Assembly (NCBI GenBank): GCA_024637195.1
Contig: JAGXFN010000010.1
Coordinates: 1 to 64,000, forward strand
Direction: 5' to 3'
DNA: 64,000 nt
Origin: Arcobacter sp.
GTDB lineage: Bacteria; Campylobacterota; Campylobacteria; Campylobacterales; Sulfurimonadaceae
A model generated the notes under the pieces. It was not told where the DNA came from. It saw nothing but the letters and a program-made list of their open reading frames with translations, and ran no database searches. The number at the start of each line of letters is the position of its first letter. Positions within the stretch are counted from its first letter, which is position 1. This document shows, piece by piece, positions 26,859 through 36,124 of the stretch. The position numbers and the translations under genes are program-made.

Positions 26859-27844
26859 TGCTGTTTCGCTGTATTCTTTCGCTCCTTGTTCCCCTCGCAC
26901 TTTTTTCGGCACCTGTGGACTTTAAGTCCTGCCAGCTCAAATACCAGGTCAGTTCATTCAAGATAGGCACTACCCAGGCCTTTGCAGTAGACAATGAATA
27001 CGTACTCTTCTATTCCGAAGAGGAGCCGGCGTGCAATGTCATCAAGCGCGACCCATTTTTGGGTCTGAACCTTGTCAGATCCCCCAAACCCTTCAAGCAT
27101 GTTTTCAAATTTTACAACAAGTCACCCAAGGCACTCGCAGCCGTTCTTCCCGACGAGATAACAGAAGGGAAGATACTTACGAGGCAGATAGGACTGAACC
27201 GTTTGGCGCAGTTCTCTGAGCCTCTAAAAGAAAATGCCATCATCACCGGAAGCTGCTGCGGAATAGTCGGTTTGGCGACGCCGAAGGGGATTATAGAGAA
27301 GGCCTATATCCGCCACTTTTTAGAGTCCGAAACGGTGCGCTACAGTGACATCGGTATCCGCCTTTGCGACAAGGAAGGCGTACGTGTCGCGGAGGTAAAC
27401 CCATTTTTTGAAAATTCTCCTTTTTTACCGGATGACATTATCATTGAGATGAACGGTGAAAAAGCGCTCACTGCAGCCCAGGTCAGCCGGGAAATACTCT
27501 TTTCAACGCCGGGAACGCTACTGCGTTTTGTGATAGAGCGAGAGAAAAAAAAGATGAGGTTAGAAGCCTCGATGCAAGAATGCCTCAGCGGCGGGCTAGT
27601 TCCCGACAGTTTCTTCAATCTCTTCGGACTGGAGCTTGGCGAGGGACTTGAGGTAAAAGAGGACAATCCGAAGTATGAGATAAAAAAGGGAGACCGTCTG
27701 CTTCAGGTGATGGGAACAAATGTCTCCACGCTGGAGGATGTCCGTCGGCGCCTCTCCCAAGAGAAGATGAGCACAAACAAGACGATTGTCCTGCTTTTCA
27801 AACGCAGCGGATTTGATTTCTTCATCCACTTTCCAAAGCCGTAA
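26858..27844 (+). CDS. Exported PDZ-domain protein
   Basis: A 328-residue protein if it starts at ATG 26858, overlapping the ybaB stop by one base; the frame stays open upstream but only inside ybaB. Residues 1-18 are a signal peptide (LFRCILSLLVPLALFSAP). A beta-rich N-terminal half with several Cys (KSCQLKY, EPACNVI, GSCCGIVG) is followed by two PDZ-like repeats: one around FLPDDIIIEMNGEKALTA, one around KKGDRLLQVMGTNVSTLEDV. No protease triad is seen, so it is probably a periplasmic adaptor. Its place next to ispA is conserved in Campylobacterota; the function is not known to me. Confidence 0.8.
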   Translation: MLFRCILSLLVPLALFSAPVDFKSCQLKYQVSSFKIGTTQAFAVDNEYVLFYSEEEPACNVIKRDPFLGLNLVRSPKPFKHVFKFYNKSPKALAAVLPDEITEGKILTRQIGLNRLAQFSEPLKENAIITGSCCGIVGLATPKGIIEKAYIRHFLESETVRYSDIGIRLCDKEGVRVAEVNPFFENSPFLPDDIIIEMNGEKALTAAQVSREILFSTPGTLLRFVIEREKKKMRLEASMQECLSGGLVPDSFFNLFGLELGEGLEVKEDNPKYEIKKGDRLLQVMGTNVSTLEDVRRRLSQEKMSTNKTIVLLFKRSGFDFFIHFPKP

Positions 27845-27893
27845 AACAGCAAAAAATAGTTATCATTTCACCAACAAAAAAAAGTAGGTTCCC

Positions 27894-28742
27894 TTGCAGG
27901 CGTTTGAAGCATATCTGAGTTCACATCTTCCCCATGCCAAAAGTTTTCACCCCCATTACGAGGCGGCACTTCACGAGATGCTGCTCGCGGGCGGAAAACG
28001 GTTTCGGCCGGCCCTGCTTTTGGGCGTTGTGAAAGCCTATAACACGCTGCTTTTGGACTCAGCCTACGCTGCGGCCTACGCGGTAGAGCTGCTGCACACC
28101 TACTCACTGATCCATGATGACCTTCCGGCAATGGACAATGCAGATCTTCGCCGCGGGAAACAGACCCTACATGTTAGGTATGACGAGGTCACGGCGGTCC
28201 TGGTGGGGGATGCGCTGAACACCTACGCCTTCGAGATCCTCTCGAATGCTTCTTTTTCGGATGAGATACGGGTCAGACTGATCCGCGAATTGGCGTGCAA
28301 AGGCGGATTGGCGGGCATGGTGCTCGGCCAGGCAATCGACTGCCATTTCGAGAACCAGGCACTAAACCTGGAGCAGATCAAACTCCTGCATATCAATAAA
28401 ACAGCCAAGCTTATTGCGGCTTCGCTGAAGATGGGCGCGATCATTGTGGGCAAAAAAGCCCTGGCCGAAGAGCTTTATGCGTTTGGCATCAACCTGGGAC
28501 TTTTGTTCCAGGTCCAAGACGATATACTGGATGTGACACAGAGTTCACAAGAGGCGGGCAAGACGACCCAGAACGATGCCGGGAAAAATAGTTTTGTTAC
28601 CCTGTTGGGCCTGGAAGGCGCTATTGCAGAGGCGGACACACTGGCCGCTGAATTAAGCGATCAGCTCAAAGGATTTGACGAAAGACTCCGCAAAGAGCTC
28701 TCTCCGATGCTTTTAGATTACCTTAGCCGGCACAAAGATTAG
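27894..28742 (+). CDS. ispA: Polyprenyl (farnesyl/geranyl) diphosphate synthase
   Basis: A 282-residue trans-prenyltransferase making farnesyl (or geranylgeranyl) diphosphate from IPP and DMAPP. Both Mg-binding Asp motifs are there: DDLPAMDNAD (first, the DDx4D type of bacterial FPP synthases) and QVQDDILDVT (second). The IPP-binding GGKRFRPALLLG lies near residue 35. Start TTG 27894 is weakly supported by TAGG. The chain length cannot be fixed from sequence alone. Confidence 0.92.
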   Translation: MQAFEAYLSSHLPHAKSFHPHYEAALHEMLLAGGKRFRPALLLGVVKAYNTLLLDSAYAAAYAVELLHTYSLIHDDLPAMDNADLRRGKQTLHVRYDEVTAVLVGDALNTYAFEILSNASFSDEIRVRLIRELACKGGLAGMVLGQAIDCHFENQALNLEQIKLLHINKTAKLIAASLKMGAIIVGKKALAEELYAFGINLGLLFQVQDDILDVTQSSQEAGKTTQNDAGKNSFVTLLGLEGAIAEADTLAAELSDQLKGFDERLRKELSPMLLDYLSRHKD

Positions 28743-28743
28743 C

Positions 28744-28787
28744 GTGTAGAGGTCAAAATCCGCTTCGGCGTGTTTTGACCTCTACAC
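28744..28787 (+). terminator. Perfect 15-bp hairpin between ispA and tkt
   Basis: GTGTAGAGGTCAAAA (28744-28758) and its exact complement (28773-28787) enclose a 14-base loop, beginning two bases after the ispA stop. No T-run follows, so it may be an mRNA-stability or processing hairpin rather than a classic terminator. Confidence 0.5.
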
Positions 28788-28812
28788 AAGAAACGAACAG
28801 AAGGAAGATATG

Positions 28813-30717
28813 ATGCGTCAAAAGATGGCAGATACAATTCGATTTTTAGCAGCCGACATGGTTCAAGCAGCCAATTCCGGCCACCCGGGCGCACCGATGG
28901 GACTTGCCGACATCGCGGTAGTGCTGAGTGAACACCTCTCGCACAATCCGAAAAACCCGAAGTGGCTCAACCGCGACCGTCTGGTCTTCTCCGGCGGCCA
29001 TGCTACGGGCCTTATCTATTCGCTCTACTACCTGTGGGGGTATGGCCTTGAGACAGAAGACCTTAAAAACTTCCGCCAGCTAAACTCAAAGACTCCCGGA
29101 CACCCGGAGTACGGACATACAGAGGGGATTGAGATCACGACAGGACCGCTTGGACAAGGTATTGCCAATGCCGTCGGTTTTTCAATGGCCTCGAAGTTTG
29201 TCGGTATGCAGACCAACTCCGAAACAGCCAAGGTGATTGATCACAACGTCTACTGTTTCTGCGGTGACGGCGATTTGGAAGAGGGGATCTCATACGAGGC
29301 CTGCTCGATTGCGGGACATAACAAACTTGACAACCTGATCTTGATCTATGACTCAAACAAGATCACGATAGAGGGTTCGACAGAGCTGAGTATCTCAGAA
29401 AATATCTCCCAACGTTTCGAGGCTCAGGGCTGGGATGTCCAATCTATAGACGGGCATAATTATGATGAGATCGACGCGGCTATAGTGAAGGCAAAGTCTT
29501 CGGACAAGCCCGCATTGATCATTGCCAACACGCTTATCGCCAAGGGTGCGGGTGTGCTTGAGGGCTCCCACCACTCCCATGGTGCGCCTTTGGGCGAAGA
29601 GGTGATCTCCAAGGCAAAGAGTGACGCCGGTTTTGACCCGCTTAAGAAGTTTTTTGTCGATGTCGACGTGATGGCGCGTTTTAGATGCGCGATCGAGTCG
29701 GGTGATCTGGCCGAACGCGAATGGATACACCGCCTCAAAGAGCTTCCGCTGATGGAGCAGAACGAGGCGCTTGAGGGTCTTTTAAATCCTGACTTCTCCC
29801 GTATTCAGTGGCCGACATTTGACAAGGCCGACGCAACACGCAACACCAACGGAAAAGTGCTGAATGCGATAGCAAAAGCGATCCCTGGCTTTATTGGCGG
29901 TTCAGCCGACCTTAGCCCCTCGAACAAGACAGAACTGAACGGTATGGGCATCTTTCCGAAGGGGAAGAACATCTATTTCGGTATCCGCGAACATGCGATG
30001 GCTTCGATTACGAATGCGATTGCTCTCTACGGTCCGCTGATGCCTTTCTCGGCGACTTTCTTCGTCTTCTCCGACTACCTCAAGCCCGCAGCACGTATCG
30101 CGGCACTGAGCGGTATCCAGCAGTTCTTTGTCTGGACGCACGACAGTATCGGCGTGGGCGAAGACGGCCCGACACACCAGCCGATTGAGCATCTTTCTCA
30201 GTTCCGTGCTCTGCCTAACTTCTATGTATGGCGTCCGGCGGATGGAAGAGAGAACGTGGCCGCATGGAAGAAAGCGATTGAGATGAAAAACTCTCCTTCT
30301 GCCTTTGTCTGTTCGCGCCAAAACCTTGCGCTGCTTCCTGACGCGGTCTGCGGCGAGGCTTCACGGGGAGGCTATCTTCTAGAGGAGTCTGAAAATGCCA
30401 CGATCACGCTGATGGCTTCGGGCTCCGAGGTCGAAACGGCGATGAAGACAAGTGCAGTTCTTGCCGCCAGAGGCATTTATGCCAATGTCGTCTCTGTGCC
30501 TTGTTTCGATCTTCTTCTTGAGCAGGAGAAGAGCTATCTTGACACGATTATCAAAACAGACAGAGTTGTTGCGATAGAAGCAGCGCGTGCGCTGGAGTGG
30601 TACCGGTTTGCTGATGAGATTGTCAATATGGACAGTTTTGGCGCCTCTGCACCGGCAGGAGAACTTTTTGAAAAATTCGGTTTCAGCCCCGAAGCTATCG
30701 CCGACAGACTCTCATAA
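28813..30717 (+). CDS. tkt: Transketolase
   Basis: A 634-residue thiamine-diphosphate enzyme of the pentose phosphate pathway that moves two-carbon units between sugar phosphates. Visible motifs: the N-terminal AANSGHPGAPMGLADI, the ThDP site GDGDLEEGISYEACSIAGHN with a later NKITIEG, the catalytic Glu region FGIREHAMASITNAIALYG, and the HDSIGVGEDGPTHQPIEHL segment. I prefer ATG 28813, five bases after AAGGAAG, to ATG 28810. It follows ispA as in C. jejuni. Confidence 0.96.
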   Translation: MRQKMADTIRFLAADMVQAANSGHPGAPMGLADIAVVLSEHLSHNPKNPKWLNRDRLVFSGGHATGLIYSLYYLWGYGLETEDLKNFRQLNSKTPGHPEYGHTEGIEITTGPLGQGIANAVGFSMASKFVGMQTNSETAKVIDHNVYCFCGDGDLEEGISYEACSIAGHNKLDNLILIYDSNKITIEGSTELSISENISQRFEAQGWDVQSIDGHNYDEIDAAIVKAKSSDKPALIIANTLIAKGAGVLEGSHHSHGAPLGEEVISKAKSDAGFDPLKKFFVDVDVMARFRCAIESGDLAEREWIHRLKELPLMEQNEALEGLLNPDFSRIQWPTFDKADATRNTNGKVLNAIAKAIPGFIGGSADLSPSNKTELNGMGIFPKGKNIYFGIREHAMASITNAIALYGPLMPFSATFFVFSDYLKPAARIAALSGIQQFFVWTHDSIGVGEDGPTHQPIEHLSQFRALPNFYVWRPADGRENVAAWKKAIEMKNSPSAFVCSRQNLALLPDAVCGEASRGGYLLEESENATITLMASGSEVETAMKTSAVLAARGIYANVVSVPCFDLLLEQEKSYLDTIIKTDRVVAIEAARALEWYRFADEIVNMDSFGASAPAGELFEKFGFSPEAIADRLS

Positions 30718-30840
30718 GCTGCTCAACACAGAGGCCCTGGCCGGTCTCTCAAACTGCCTTTTATATCAGTTCTTCATTTTAAACTTCGCGCATCCGCGCA
30801 CGTGCTTGGCAGGATTTTGTACCACAAAGAAAAGAGTTAA

Positions 30841-32370
30841 ATGAACCCTGTATTTCGAAAATATTTATTGATTTTTTTGCTGAGTTCGGTGGCAGGTGTC
30901 ATTGCCTTGAACTGGCTGTCAAAGAGCCATCTCCGACAGATTCTTGTAGCAGAAGAGAGACAGGTCGATATTGTGCACCAATCTGTCATTGATGCGTACA
31001 AGACCCATGCGGATCTCCTTTTTTACAATCGCATCGACCGCAAAGAGATCCTTTCTATATTCAGTAATGCGCAAACGGCACCGGAAAACAGTAGAAAAAG
31101 ACTCTACGGAGCCCTAGTCGATATGTACGAGCATATGAGCATGTTCCAGCTCAAACAGCTTCATTTCCATCTCCCGGATAACCGAAGTTTTTTAAGGTTT
31201 CACCGTCCCGGAAAATACGGAGATGACCTGACAGCAATTAGAAACACCGTTAACTATGTGAACCAAAACCTCACGCCAGTGACAGGGTTTGAAGAGGGGA
31301 GGATATTTAACGGCTACCGCTTTGTTTATCCTCTTTTTTATGAGAAACGCCATTTGGGAAGCGTAGAGACATCTGTCTCGATGAAAATGATCACAAACGA
31401 CCTTTCCAAACTTTTGGATGCAGACATCGAGTTTTTTATCGACAAAAATGTTGTTGAAAGAAAGGTGTTTGAGAGCGAAAGATCAAACTACGAAGCCTCT
31501 AAATACATAAAGGGCCATTTAGTCGAAAAGAGAACAGCGGGAGAAAGCCCGAGTCTTGTTGATAAGATACTTGAAGAGAACCGCGATATTTTTGAAACCT
31601 ATGCGGCAAAAATGAAAGAGGGAAAAACCTTTAGTATCGTACAGTCGCTCAACAACTCAAAGTACATGCTGACTATAATGCCGATAAATCAGGCCATTAC
31701 GCACGAGCGGGTTGCCAGCCTTATCGTGGTAAAAAAACACTCAGAACTGAACCTTCTTTTTATTAAAGAGCTTATCGTGATGATCGTGATCATCTTGCTG
31801 ATTTCCATTGTTTCTTATGTTTTGTATAAACTTGAGATCAGAAACACAATCATAGAAAAGATCTCCATTACAGACGCGCTGACGAAGATCAGTAACAGAA
31901 GGCATTTTGAAGATGTTGTCAGACAAGAGATCGGCAGGGCCAGACGGTCAGAAAATTATTTCTCTTTTTTGATGCTGGATCTTGACTATTTCAAAGAATA
32001 TAACGATACCTATGGGCACCAAGAGGGTGACAACGTCCTGATCAACGTGGCCAAAGTGCTGCAGGAATTGACGCACCGGGCGGATGACTCCTGTTTCAGG
32101 CTCGGAGGAGAAGAGTTCGGCGTACTCTTTATCGGCTTGGATCCGGAGGCTTCTCTTCACTATGCCAATACGTTCAAAACTGCTATAGAAGCGCTGAAGA
32201 TACCCCACGACTCAAGCAGTGCCGGCAAATATGTTTCCGCATCCTTTGGGCTTGTCACGATGAAGGCGAACAGAGACATTGACCCGGACGCACTCTATAG
32301 AGAAGCGGACAAGCTGCTTTATAAAGCAAAACAGGGAGGAAGAAACCAGATCGCTACCTCGTTTTCTTAG
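30841..32370 (+). CDS. Membrane diguanylate cyclase with periplasmic sensor domain
   Basis: A 509-residue protein that should make cyclic-di-GMP. An N-terminal membrane helix (residues 8-25), a periplasmic sensor of about 270 residues (helical start, then beta-rich with FRFHRPGKYGDDLT and GYRFVYPLFYEKR, resembling double-CACHE or DUF3365-like sensors), a second helix (LIVMIVIILLISIVSYVLY, about residue 310) and a complete GGDEF domain (TDALTKISNRRHFE ... RLGGEEFGVLF). The RADD just before GGEEF is a canonical inhibitory I-site at the right spacing, so product inhibition is expected. No partner genes nearby; the ligand is unknown. Confidence 0.9.
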   Translation: MNPVFRKYLLIFLLSSVAGVIALNWLSKSHLRQILVAEERQVDIVHQSVIDAYKTHADLLFYNRIDRKEILSIFSNAQTAPENSRKRLYGALVDMYEHMSMFQLKQLHFHLPDNRSFLRFHRPGKYGDDLTAIRNTVNYVNQNLTPVTGFEEGRIFNGYRFVYPLFYEKRHLGSVETSVSMKMITNDLSKLLDADIEFFIDKNVVERKVFESERSNYEASKYIKGHLVEKRTAGESPSLVDKILEENRDIFETYAAKMKEGKTFSIVQSLNNSKYMLTIMPINQAITHERVASLIVVKKHSELNLLFIKELIVMIVIILLISIVSYVLYKLEIRNTIIEKISITDALTKISNRRHFEDVVRQEIGRARRSENYFSFLMLDLDYFKEYNDTYGHQEGDNVLINVAKVLQELTHRADDSCFRLGGEEFGVLFIGLDPEASLHYANTFKTAIEALKIPHDSSSAGKYVSASFGLVTMKANRDIDPDALYREADKLLYKAKQGGRNQIATSFS

Positions 32371-32488
32371 CAACCTTGCTGAGAAAAGTCTAGATCTTAG
32401 AGGTGCCCTGTAATCTTGCAAAACCAAAAGAGCGCGAAAAACACACTCATATCAAGGCAGATCTGCCTAAAAAGGGAATAAAAAAGTT

Positions 32489-33250
32489 ATGGAAAACTCG
32501 TCAGCCTACACAGAAAAAAAGAAAAATTTTGAGCGTATGATTACGGTCTATGGACGAAATGTCGTTTTGGAAATGCTCGAAGAAAAAGGGGTCGTTGTTG
32601 CTAAGGTGCATATGGCCGATTCAAACCGCCAAGACGCAACGGCAACCAAGATAAGCGAGCTGTGTGCGAAAAAGGGAGTCGAGATCGCCTACCACTCCAA
32701 GGCAGCGCTTTCACGTATCTCCAAAAATGCGAAACAGGACCAGGGCATCGCCGCGGATATCGAGGCGAACTCCTATCTTAGCGCAGGAGAATTTTTAAAA
32801 ACCTCACCGCGCTCTTACCGCTACATCGCCCTGGACTCGGTACACAATCCGCAAAACCTCGGGATGATCATCCGCTCTGTCGCCGCTGGCTTTGTCGACG
32901 GTCTTATCTTGCCTAAAAAAGGCTCGGCGAAGATCTCACCGCTGGTCATCAAGGCGAGCGCGGGAACGCTTTTTAAGACAAGGATACTTTACTGCGATGA
33001 GCTTGAGAAGACCTTGTTAAGTTTCAAAGAGGACGGAGCCGATATTTATGCACTCTCTTCACATGCTCCGGACTCGCTTTTTGATCTTAAACTTGCCCAA
33101 AAGACAGTTTTTGTATTAGGAAATGAGAGCGAGGGGGTAAGCCGTGAGGTGCAGAGACTGGCAAACAAAACACTTTCAATTCCAATGAAAAACGGGGTCG
33201 AGTCACTTAATGTAGCGGTAACCGCCGCTTTGCTTGCCTACTATTCATGA
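32489..33250 (+). CDS. rlmB: TrmH-family 23S rRNA (guanosine-2'-O-)-methyltransferase RlmB
   Basis: A 253-residue SPOUT methyltransferase. Family motifs: N-terminal substrate-binding domain VYGRNVVLEML, then NPQNLGMIIRSVAAGFVDGL, VLGNESEGVSREVQRLANK and IPMKNGVESLNVAVTAALLAYY, the SAM-binding knot. It probably methylates G2251 of 23S rRNA, as E. coli RlmB does. The start is uncertain: ATG 32489 has GGGA upstream but long spacing; ATG 32537 gives the usual MITVYGRN start. It overlaps the opposite-strand thioredoxin-like gene by six bases. Confidence 0.88.
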   Translation: MENSSAYTEKKKNFERMITVYGRNVVLEMLEEKGVVVAKVHMADSNRQDATATKISELCAKKGVEIAYHSKAALSRISKNAKQDQGIAADIEANSYLSAGEFLKTSPRSYRYIALDSVHNPQNLGMIIRSVAAGFVDGLILPKKGSAKISPLVIKASAGTLFKTRILYCDELEKTLLSFKEDGADIYALSSHAPDSLFDLKLAQKTVFVLGNESEGVSREVQRLANKTLSIPMKNGVESLNVAVTAALLAYYS

Positions 33251-33610
33251 GTCATCGGCGGTCATCAGCCCGTAGGGACGCCTGATCTCTTCAATCAACC
33301 CCTCAACGCTCACCGCGCGACCCTTTCGGATAAACTCTCTTCCCTCAAAAAAGACAATGATCGTCGGTGCGCTGAAGACCTGAAAATACGCTGCGATCTC
33401 CGGAGTCAAGGCAATGTCGGCATGAGCGTATGCTATAGCAGGATAGGTGTCTGCAAGGGCCTGCCTGAGCTTGGGGCGAAGCACATGGCAGACACTGCAG
33501 GAGGGGGAGCTGAAGTACAAGACAAGAGCCGTTTCTTTTTTTAGTCTATGCTTTAATTCGTCCAGATCGTTCAGTGTCTCATCCATGTTTTTACCCATCT
33601 TTTTGGACAA
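33245..33610 (-). CDS. Thioredoxin-fold protein
   Basis: A protein of up to 121 residues with a thioredoxin fold. The active site reads SPSCSVCHVLRPKL (CxxC) and the conserved cis-Pro is in FSAPTIIVFFEGRE. There is no signal peptide, so it is cytoplasmic. Start sites at codons 5 or 9 (both ATG) are as likely as the TTG at 33610. It converges on rlmB with a six-base overlap. Substrate unknown. Confidence 0.8.
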   Translation of the reverse strand: MSKKMGKNMDETLNDLDELKHRLKKETALVLYFSSPSCSVCHVLRPKLRQALADTYPAIAYAHADIALTPEIAAYFQVFSAPTIIVFFEGREFIRKGRAVSVEGLIEEIRRPYGLMTADDS

Positions 33611-33745
33611 TTATACAATAGACTTCTTTTTGATTCTCCCTGAAATAGTAAAGAGTTGTGCAAGAAGTCTTATAAATCTTTTTATATAAGAATTTCATAA
33701 GCCGAGGCGGGCTACACTTAATAATATCCAAGTCAGGAGTACATA

Positions 33746-34075
33746 ATGAAAACAACAATTACCGGACGCCATCTTACACTTAGCGATCATAACCGCCAGC
33801 ATATAGAAGCAGCATTTGAGAGTTTTTTAAAATATAAATTAGAGATCACAACGATCAATGTTGTCGTCTCAGAGATAAAAAATGGCATCAATGTCGAGTT
33901 TAATATGCACATCGCCCATGCCAATCCTGTGGTGATAAACCAAGGGGATAAAGACCTGGACACCGCCATCGATTTGGCTATTGAGCGAGCAACAAAAGCA
34001 CTTCGCCGTCTTCACGACAGAGTTGTGTCGCACGGAAAGAACTCTCTTAGAGATCTTGAGCTCGTCGAAGCCTAG
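33746..34075 (+). CDS. hpf: Short ribosome hibernation-promoting factor
   Basis: A 109-residue protein of the HPF/YfiA (RaiA) family that binds the 30S decoding region in starved cells. The beta-alpha-beta-beta-beta-alpha pattern is visible: ITGRHLTLSDHNRQHIEAAF, VEFNMHIAHANPVVI, and KDLDTAIDLAIERATKALRR. The C-terminal dimerisation domain of long HPF is absent. The ATG follows CAGGAG. It stands alone between two minus-strand genes. Confidence 0.9.
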   Translation: MKTTITGRHLTLSDHNRQHIEAAFESFLKYKLEITTINVVVSEIKNGINVEFNMHIAHANPVVINQGDKDLDTAIDLAIERATKALRRLHDRVVSHGKNSLRDLELVEA

Positions 34076-34099
34076 TATCCGCTCACCCGAGCGGCTTCT

Positions 34100-34840
34100 T
34101 TAATCCAAAACCTCAAAAACAAGCATTTTACCTTTCTTGTAGGGAACTGATTCGATAAATCGGAGTCCTTCATAGACGATGTTCAAAAGTTCGGTTTCAT
34201 TTTTAGGCTGAATCTGTCCAATGGTCCGCAGGACTTTCCCCCGGTAGGCTTTAGCCCAGTGGCTAACGCTCTTTCCTCCTTTTAAAAACTTCATCGTCAC
34301 AAAGGGCTGCTCAAGTGTGTAGAACTTCTCATAAAATCCCGCTCGTAGATCGAGGATCAGCTCATTTTCAAGAAGTGTGTCCAAAGAGGATGAAAAGGCT
34401 TTTTTATAGACTTTTTCAAGAAAGACCCCGTTCACAGTTGAGCCCTGTTTGAGTTTATAGTTTGGGATAAGGTCGCCGCCGCGCAGGGGTCCGAAGAGAT
34501 TAGAGAAAAGAATAGTCTGTTTGAAGAGATAACTTTTTATATCTTCTGAAAGCGAATCTAAATCAAGGTAGTCATAGGCTACCCCGTCATAGCGCTCAAG
34601 TGCGGGCATGGTAGGCTCTACAAAAAGGCTCTTTTGATACTTTCTGATCTCCTCCTCTTTTTTGATGCCGGTGAGTTTTTGCAGCTCCTCCAGAGTCCCG
34701 TGCAGCATATGTTCATCATAGGCATGCAAAAGAGGAAGGCGCTTTTCATGTGAAGAGGGAAAAAGAAGACCTTCTTCTTTGAATGCCGAAAAAGTGCCTC
34801 CATCTTTTTTGCCTTCGCTGGGAGAAAAAAGAATATACAT
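34100..34840 (-). CDS. yaaA: Peroxide stress protein YaaA
   Basis: A 246-residue protein of the YaaA/UPF0246 (DUF328) family, which in E. coli lowers free iron and protects DNA during peroxide stress. Family signatures: ILFSPSEGKK at the N-terminus, FSNLFGPLRGGDLIPNYKLK in the middle, and the C-terminal HWAKAYRGKVLRTI. The start is ATG 34840, divergent from the phosphodiesterase gene across a 178-base AT-rich gap. Confidence 0.9.
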   Translation of the reverse strand: MYILFSPSEGKKDGGTFSAFKEEGLLFPSSHEKRLPLLHAYDEHMLHGTLEELQKLTGIKKEEEIRKYQKSLFVEPTMPALERYDGVAYDYLDLDSLSEDIKSYLFKQTILFSNLFGPLRGGDLIPNYKLKQGSTVNGVFLEKVYKKAFSSSLDTLLENELILDLRAGFYEKFYTLEQPFVTMKFLKGGKSVSHWAKAYRGKVLRTIGQIQPKNETELLNIVYEGLRFIESVPYKKGKMLVFEVLD

Positions 34841-34936
34841 GTTGTTTCCTCTGAATGGGAGATAGCTATTTTGGCATTGTATCCAAAAGATAAATTAGAG
34901 ATTATTATAAAAATGAGGTTTAGTAATTTTTACTTA

Positions 34937-34964
34937 TTGACAGTTTAGATTTATAAAGTATAGT
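34937..34964 (+). promoter_or_regulatory. Promoter of the phosphodiesterase-like gene
   Basis: TTGACA at 34937-34942, a 16-base spacer and TATAGT at 34959-34964, about 55 bases before the gene. A small palindrome (ATAGT/ACTAT, 34960-34973) overlaps the -10. Confidence 0.55.
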
Positions 34965-35018
34965 ATAAACTATATTATATAGATATTTTAGCGTTAACAT
35001 AACGGATAAAGGCAGATC

Positions 35019-35792
35019 TTGGAGAAGATTACAATCTTAGGCGCGTACGGAGCAAAAGGATTTGAACAAGAAAGCAGTTCATTTTTGCTTACGGACACTC
35101 ATGCTATCGACGCGGGTAACCTGCTGCGTTCTCTTGGCGAAGATGCGGCACATATTGAGACCATCTGGCTGACGCATTCACATCTTGACCATATTGTCGA
35201 GATAGCCTATATTTTGGACACTTATTTTACGCTACGATGCAAACCGCTTAAATTGATGGGGCTGGCGCAGACACTTGAGGCAATTCAGAAACATTTTCTA
35301 AATGACGTCATCTGGCCCGACTTTTCAAAGATACCGCTATTGAATGACGAGGGGATGTGCGTCATTTATGAGAACATAGAACCCAATATAATCTACAAGA
35401 TAGATGAGACGACTTCGATCGAAGCGATGGCAACTGTGCACACTGTCCCAAGCTGCGGCTATATAGTGCGCAAAAACGGTTCGGCAGTATTGATAACGGC
35501 AGACACCTACAAAAATCCGCTATTGTGTGAAACGATCAACAAATATCCCGAGATATCGGCACTGGTGCTGGAGTGCACTTTTCCATCGGCGATGGGTTCT
35601 CTTGCGCTTGAGTCTCTTCATCTGACACCCGCGTTGGCAGAAGAGGAGATTAAAGGCGTAAAAAGAGATCTAAAACTCTATTTCAACCATTTGAAACCGG
35701 GCTTTATAGATACCATAAAAGAGGAGCTGAAGGCTTCGTCTTTGTTGGAAAACGGACATATATTAGATGATGGTGATACGATTTATTTCTAA
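35019..35792 (+). CDS. Metallo-beta-lactamase-fold phosphodiesterase-like protein
   Basis: A 257-residue protein with the metal site THSHLDHIVE, a later His (VHTVPSCGY) and Asp (LITADTYKNPL), and CTFPSA. The HSHLDH run followed by hydrophobic residues fits the class II cyclic-nucleotide phosphodiesterase signature better than beta-lactamases or RNase Z. It starts at TTG 35019, after AAAGG. A cyclic AMP substrate is not certain, as Campylobacterota commonly lack a known cAMP system, so another phosphodiester may be the true substrate. Confidence 0.75.
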   Translation: MEKITILGAYGAKGFEQESSSFLLTDTHAIDAGNLLRSLGEDAAHIETIWLTHSHLDHIVEIAYILDTYFTLRCKPLKLMGLAQTLEAIQKHFLNDVIWPDFSKIPLLNDEGMCVIYENIEPNIIYKIDETTSIEAMATVHTVPSCGYIVRKNGSAVLITADTYKNPLLCETINKYPEISALVLECTFPSAMGSLALESLHLTPALAEEEIKGVKRDLKLYFNHLKPGFIDTIKEELKASSLLENGHILDDGDTIYF

Positions 35793-35837
35793 AAAAAGAC
35801 AAAAGAGAAAAACATTTATAATTTGCCCAAAAAAGGC

Positions 35838-35866
35838 TTGACAATAAAAATTAAAATGTCTATAAT
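35838..35866 (+). promoter_or_regulatory. Consensus sigma-70 promoter of the tRNA-tuf region
   Basis: A perfect TTGACA (35838-35843), 17-base spacer, and perfect TATAAT (35861-35866), with a G/C-containing CGGCTC just after, 18 bases before tRNA-Thr. A full consensus like this is rare in Campylobacterota and fits a stable-RNA operon. Confidence 0.85.
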
Positions 35867-35884
35867 TACGGCTCGAATTTAGAT

Positions 35885-35961
35885 GCTGGCATAGCTCAGT
35901 TGGCTAGAGCAGCTGATTTGTAATCAGCAGGCCCGGGGTTCAAATCCTCGTGCCAGCACCA
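35885..35961 (+). tRNA. tRNA-Thr (anticodon UGU)
   Basis: Acceptor stem GCTGGCA/TGCCAGC, D-arm with GCTCAGTTGGCTAGAGC, anticodon stem GCTGA/TCAGC with the loop TTTGTAA (anticodon TGT), T-arm GGGGTTCAAATCC, encoded CCA. First of four clustered tRNA genes upstream of tuf, the same order (Thr-Tyr-Gly-Thr) as in E. coli thrU-tyrU-glyT-thrT-tufB. Confidence 0.96.
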
Positions 35962-36028
35962 TATTTACTTTCGAAAAAATTGACGAAAAACGTCAGTGCT
36001 AGACCAGAAACATAAAACAAATTTACGT

Positions 36029-36114
36029 GGTGAGATAGTCAAGTGGCCAACGACGGCAGACTGTAAATCTGCTCCCTTTTGGGTTCGCAGGTTCGACTCC
36101 TGCTCTCACCACCA
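36029..36114 (+). tRNA. tRNA-Tyr (anticodon GUA)
   Basis: Acceptor stem GGTGAGA/TCTCACC, anticodon stem around the loop CTGTAAA (anticodon GTA), a long variable arm (GCTCCCTTTTGGGTTCGC region) as expected for tRNA-Tyr, T-arm GGTTCGACTCC, discriminator A and encoded CCA. Confidence 0.95.
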
Positions 36115-36124
36115 TATATCAGGC

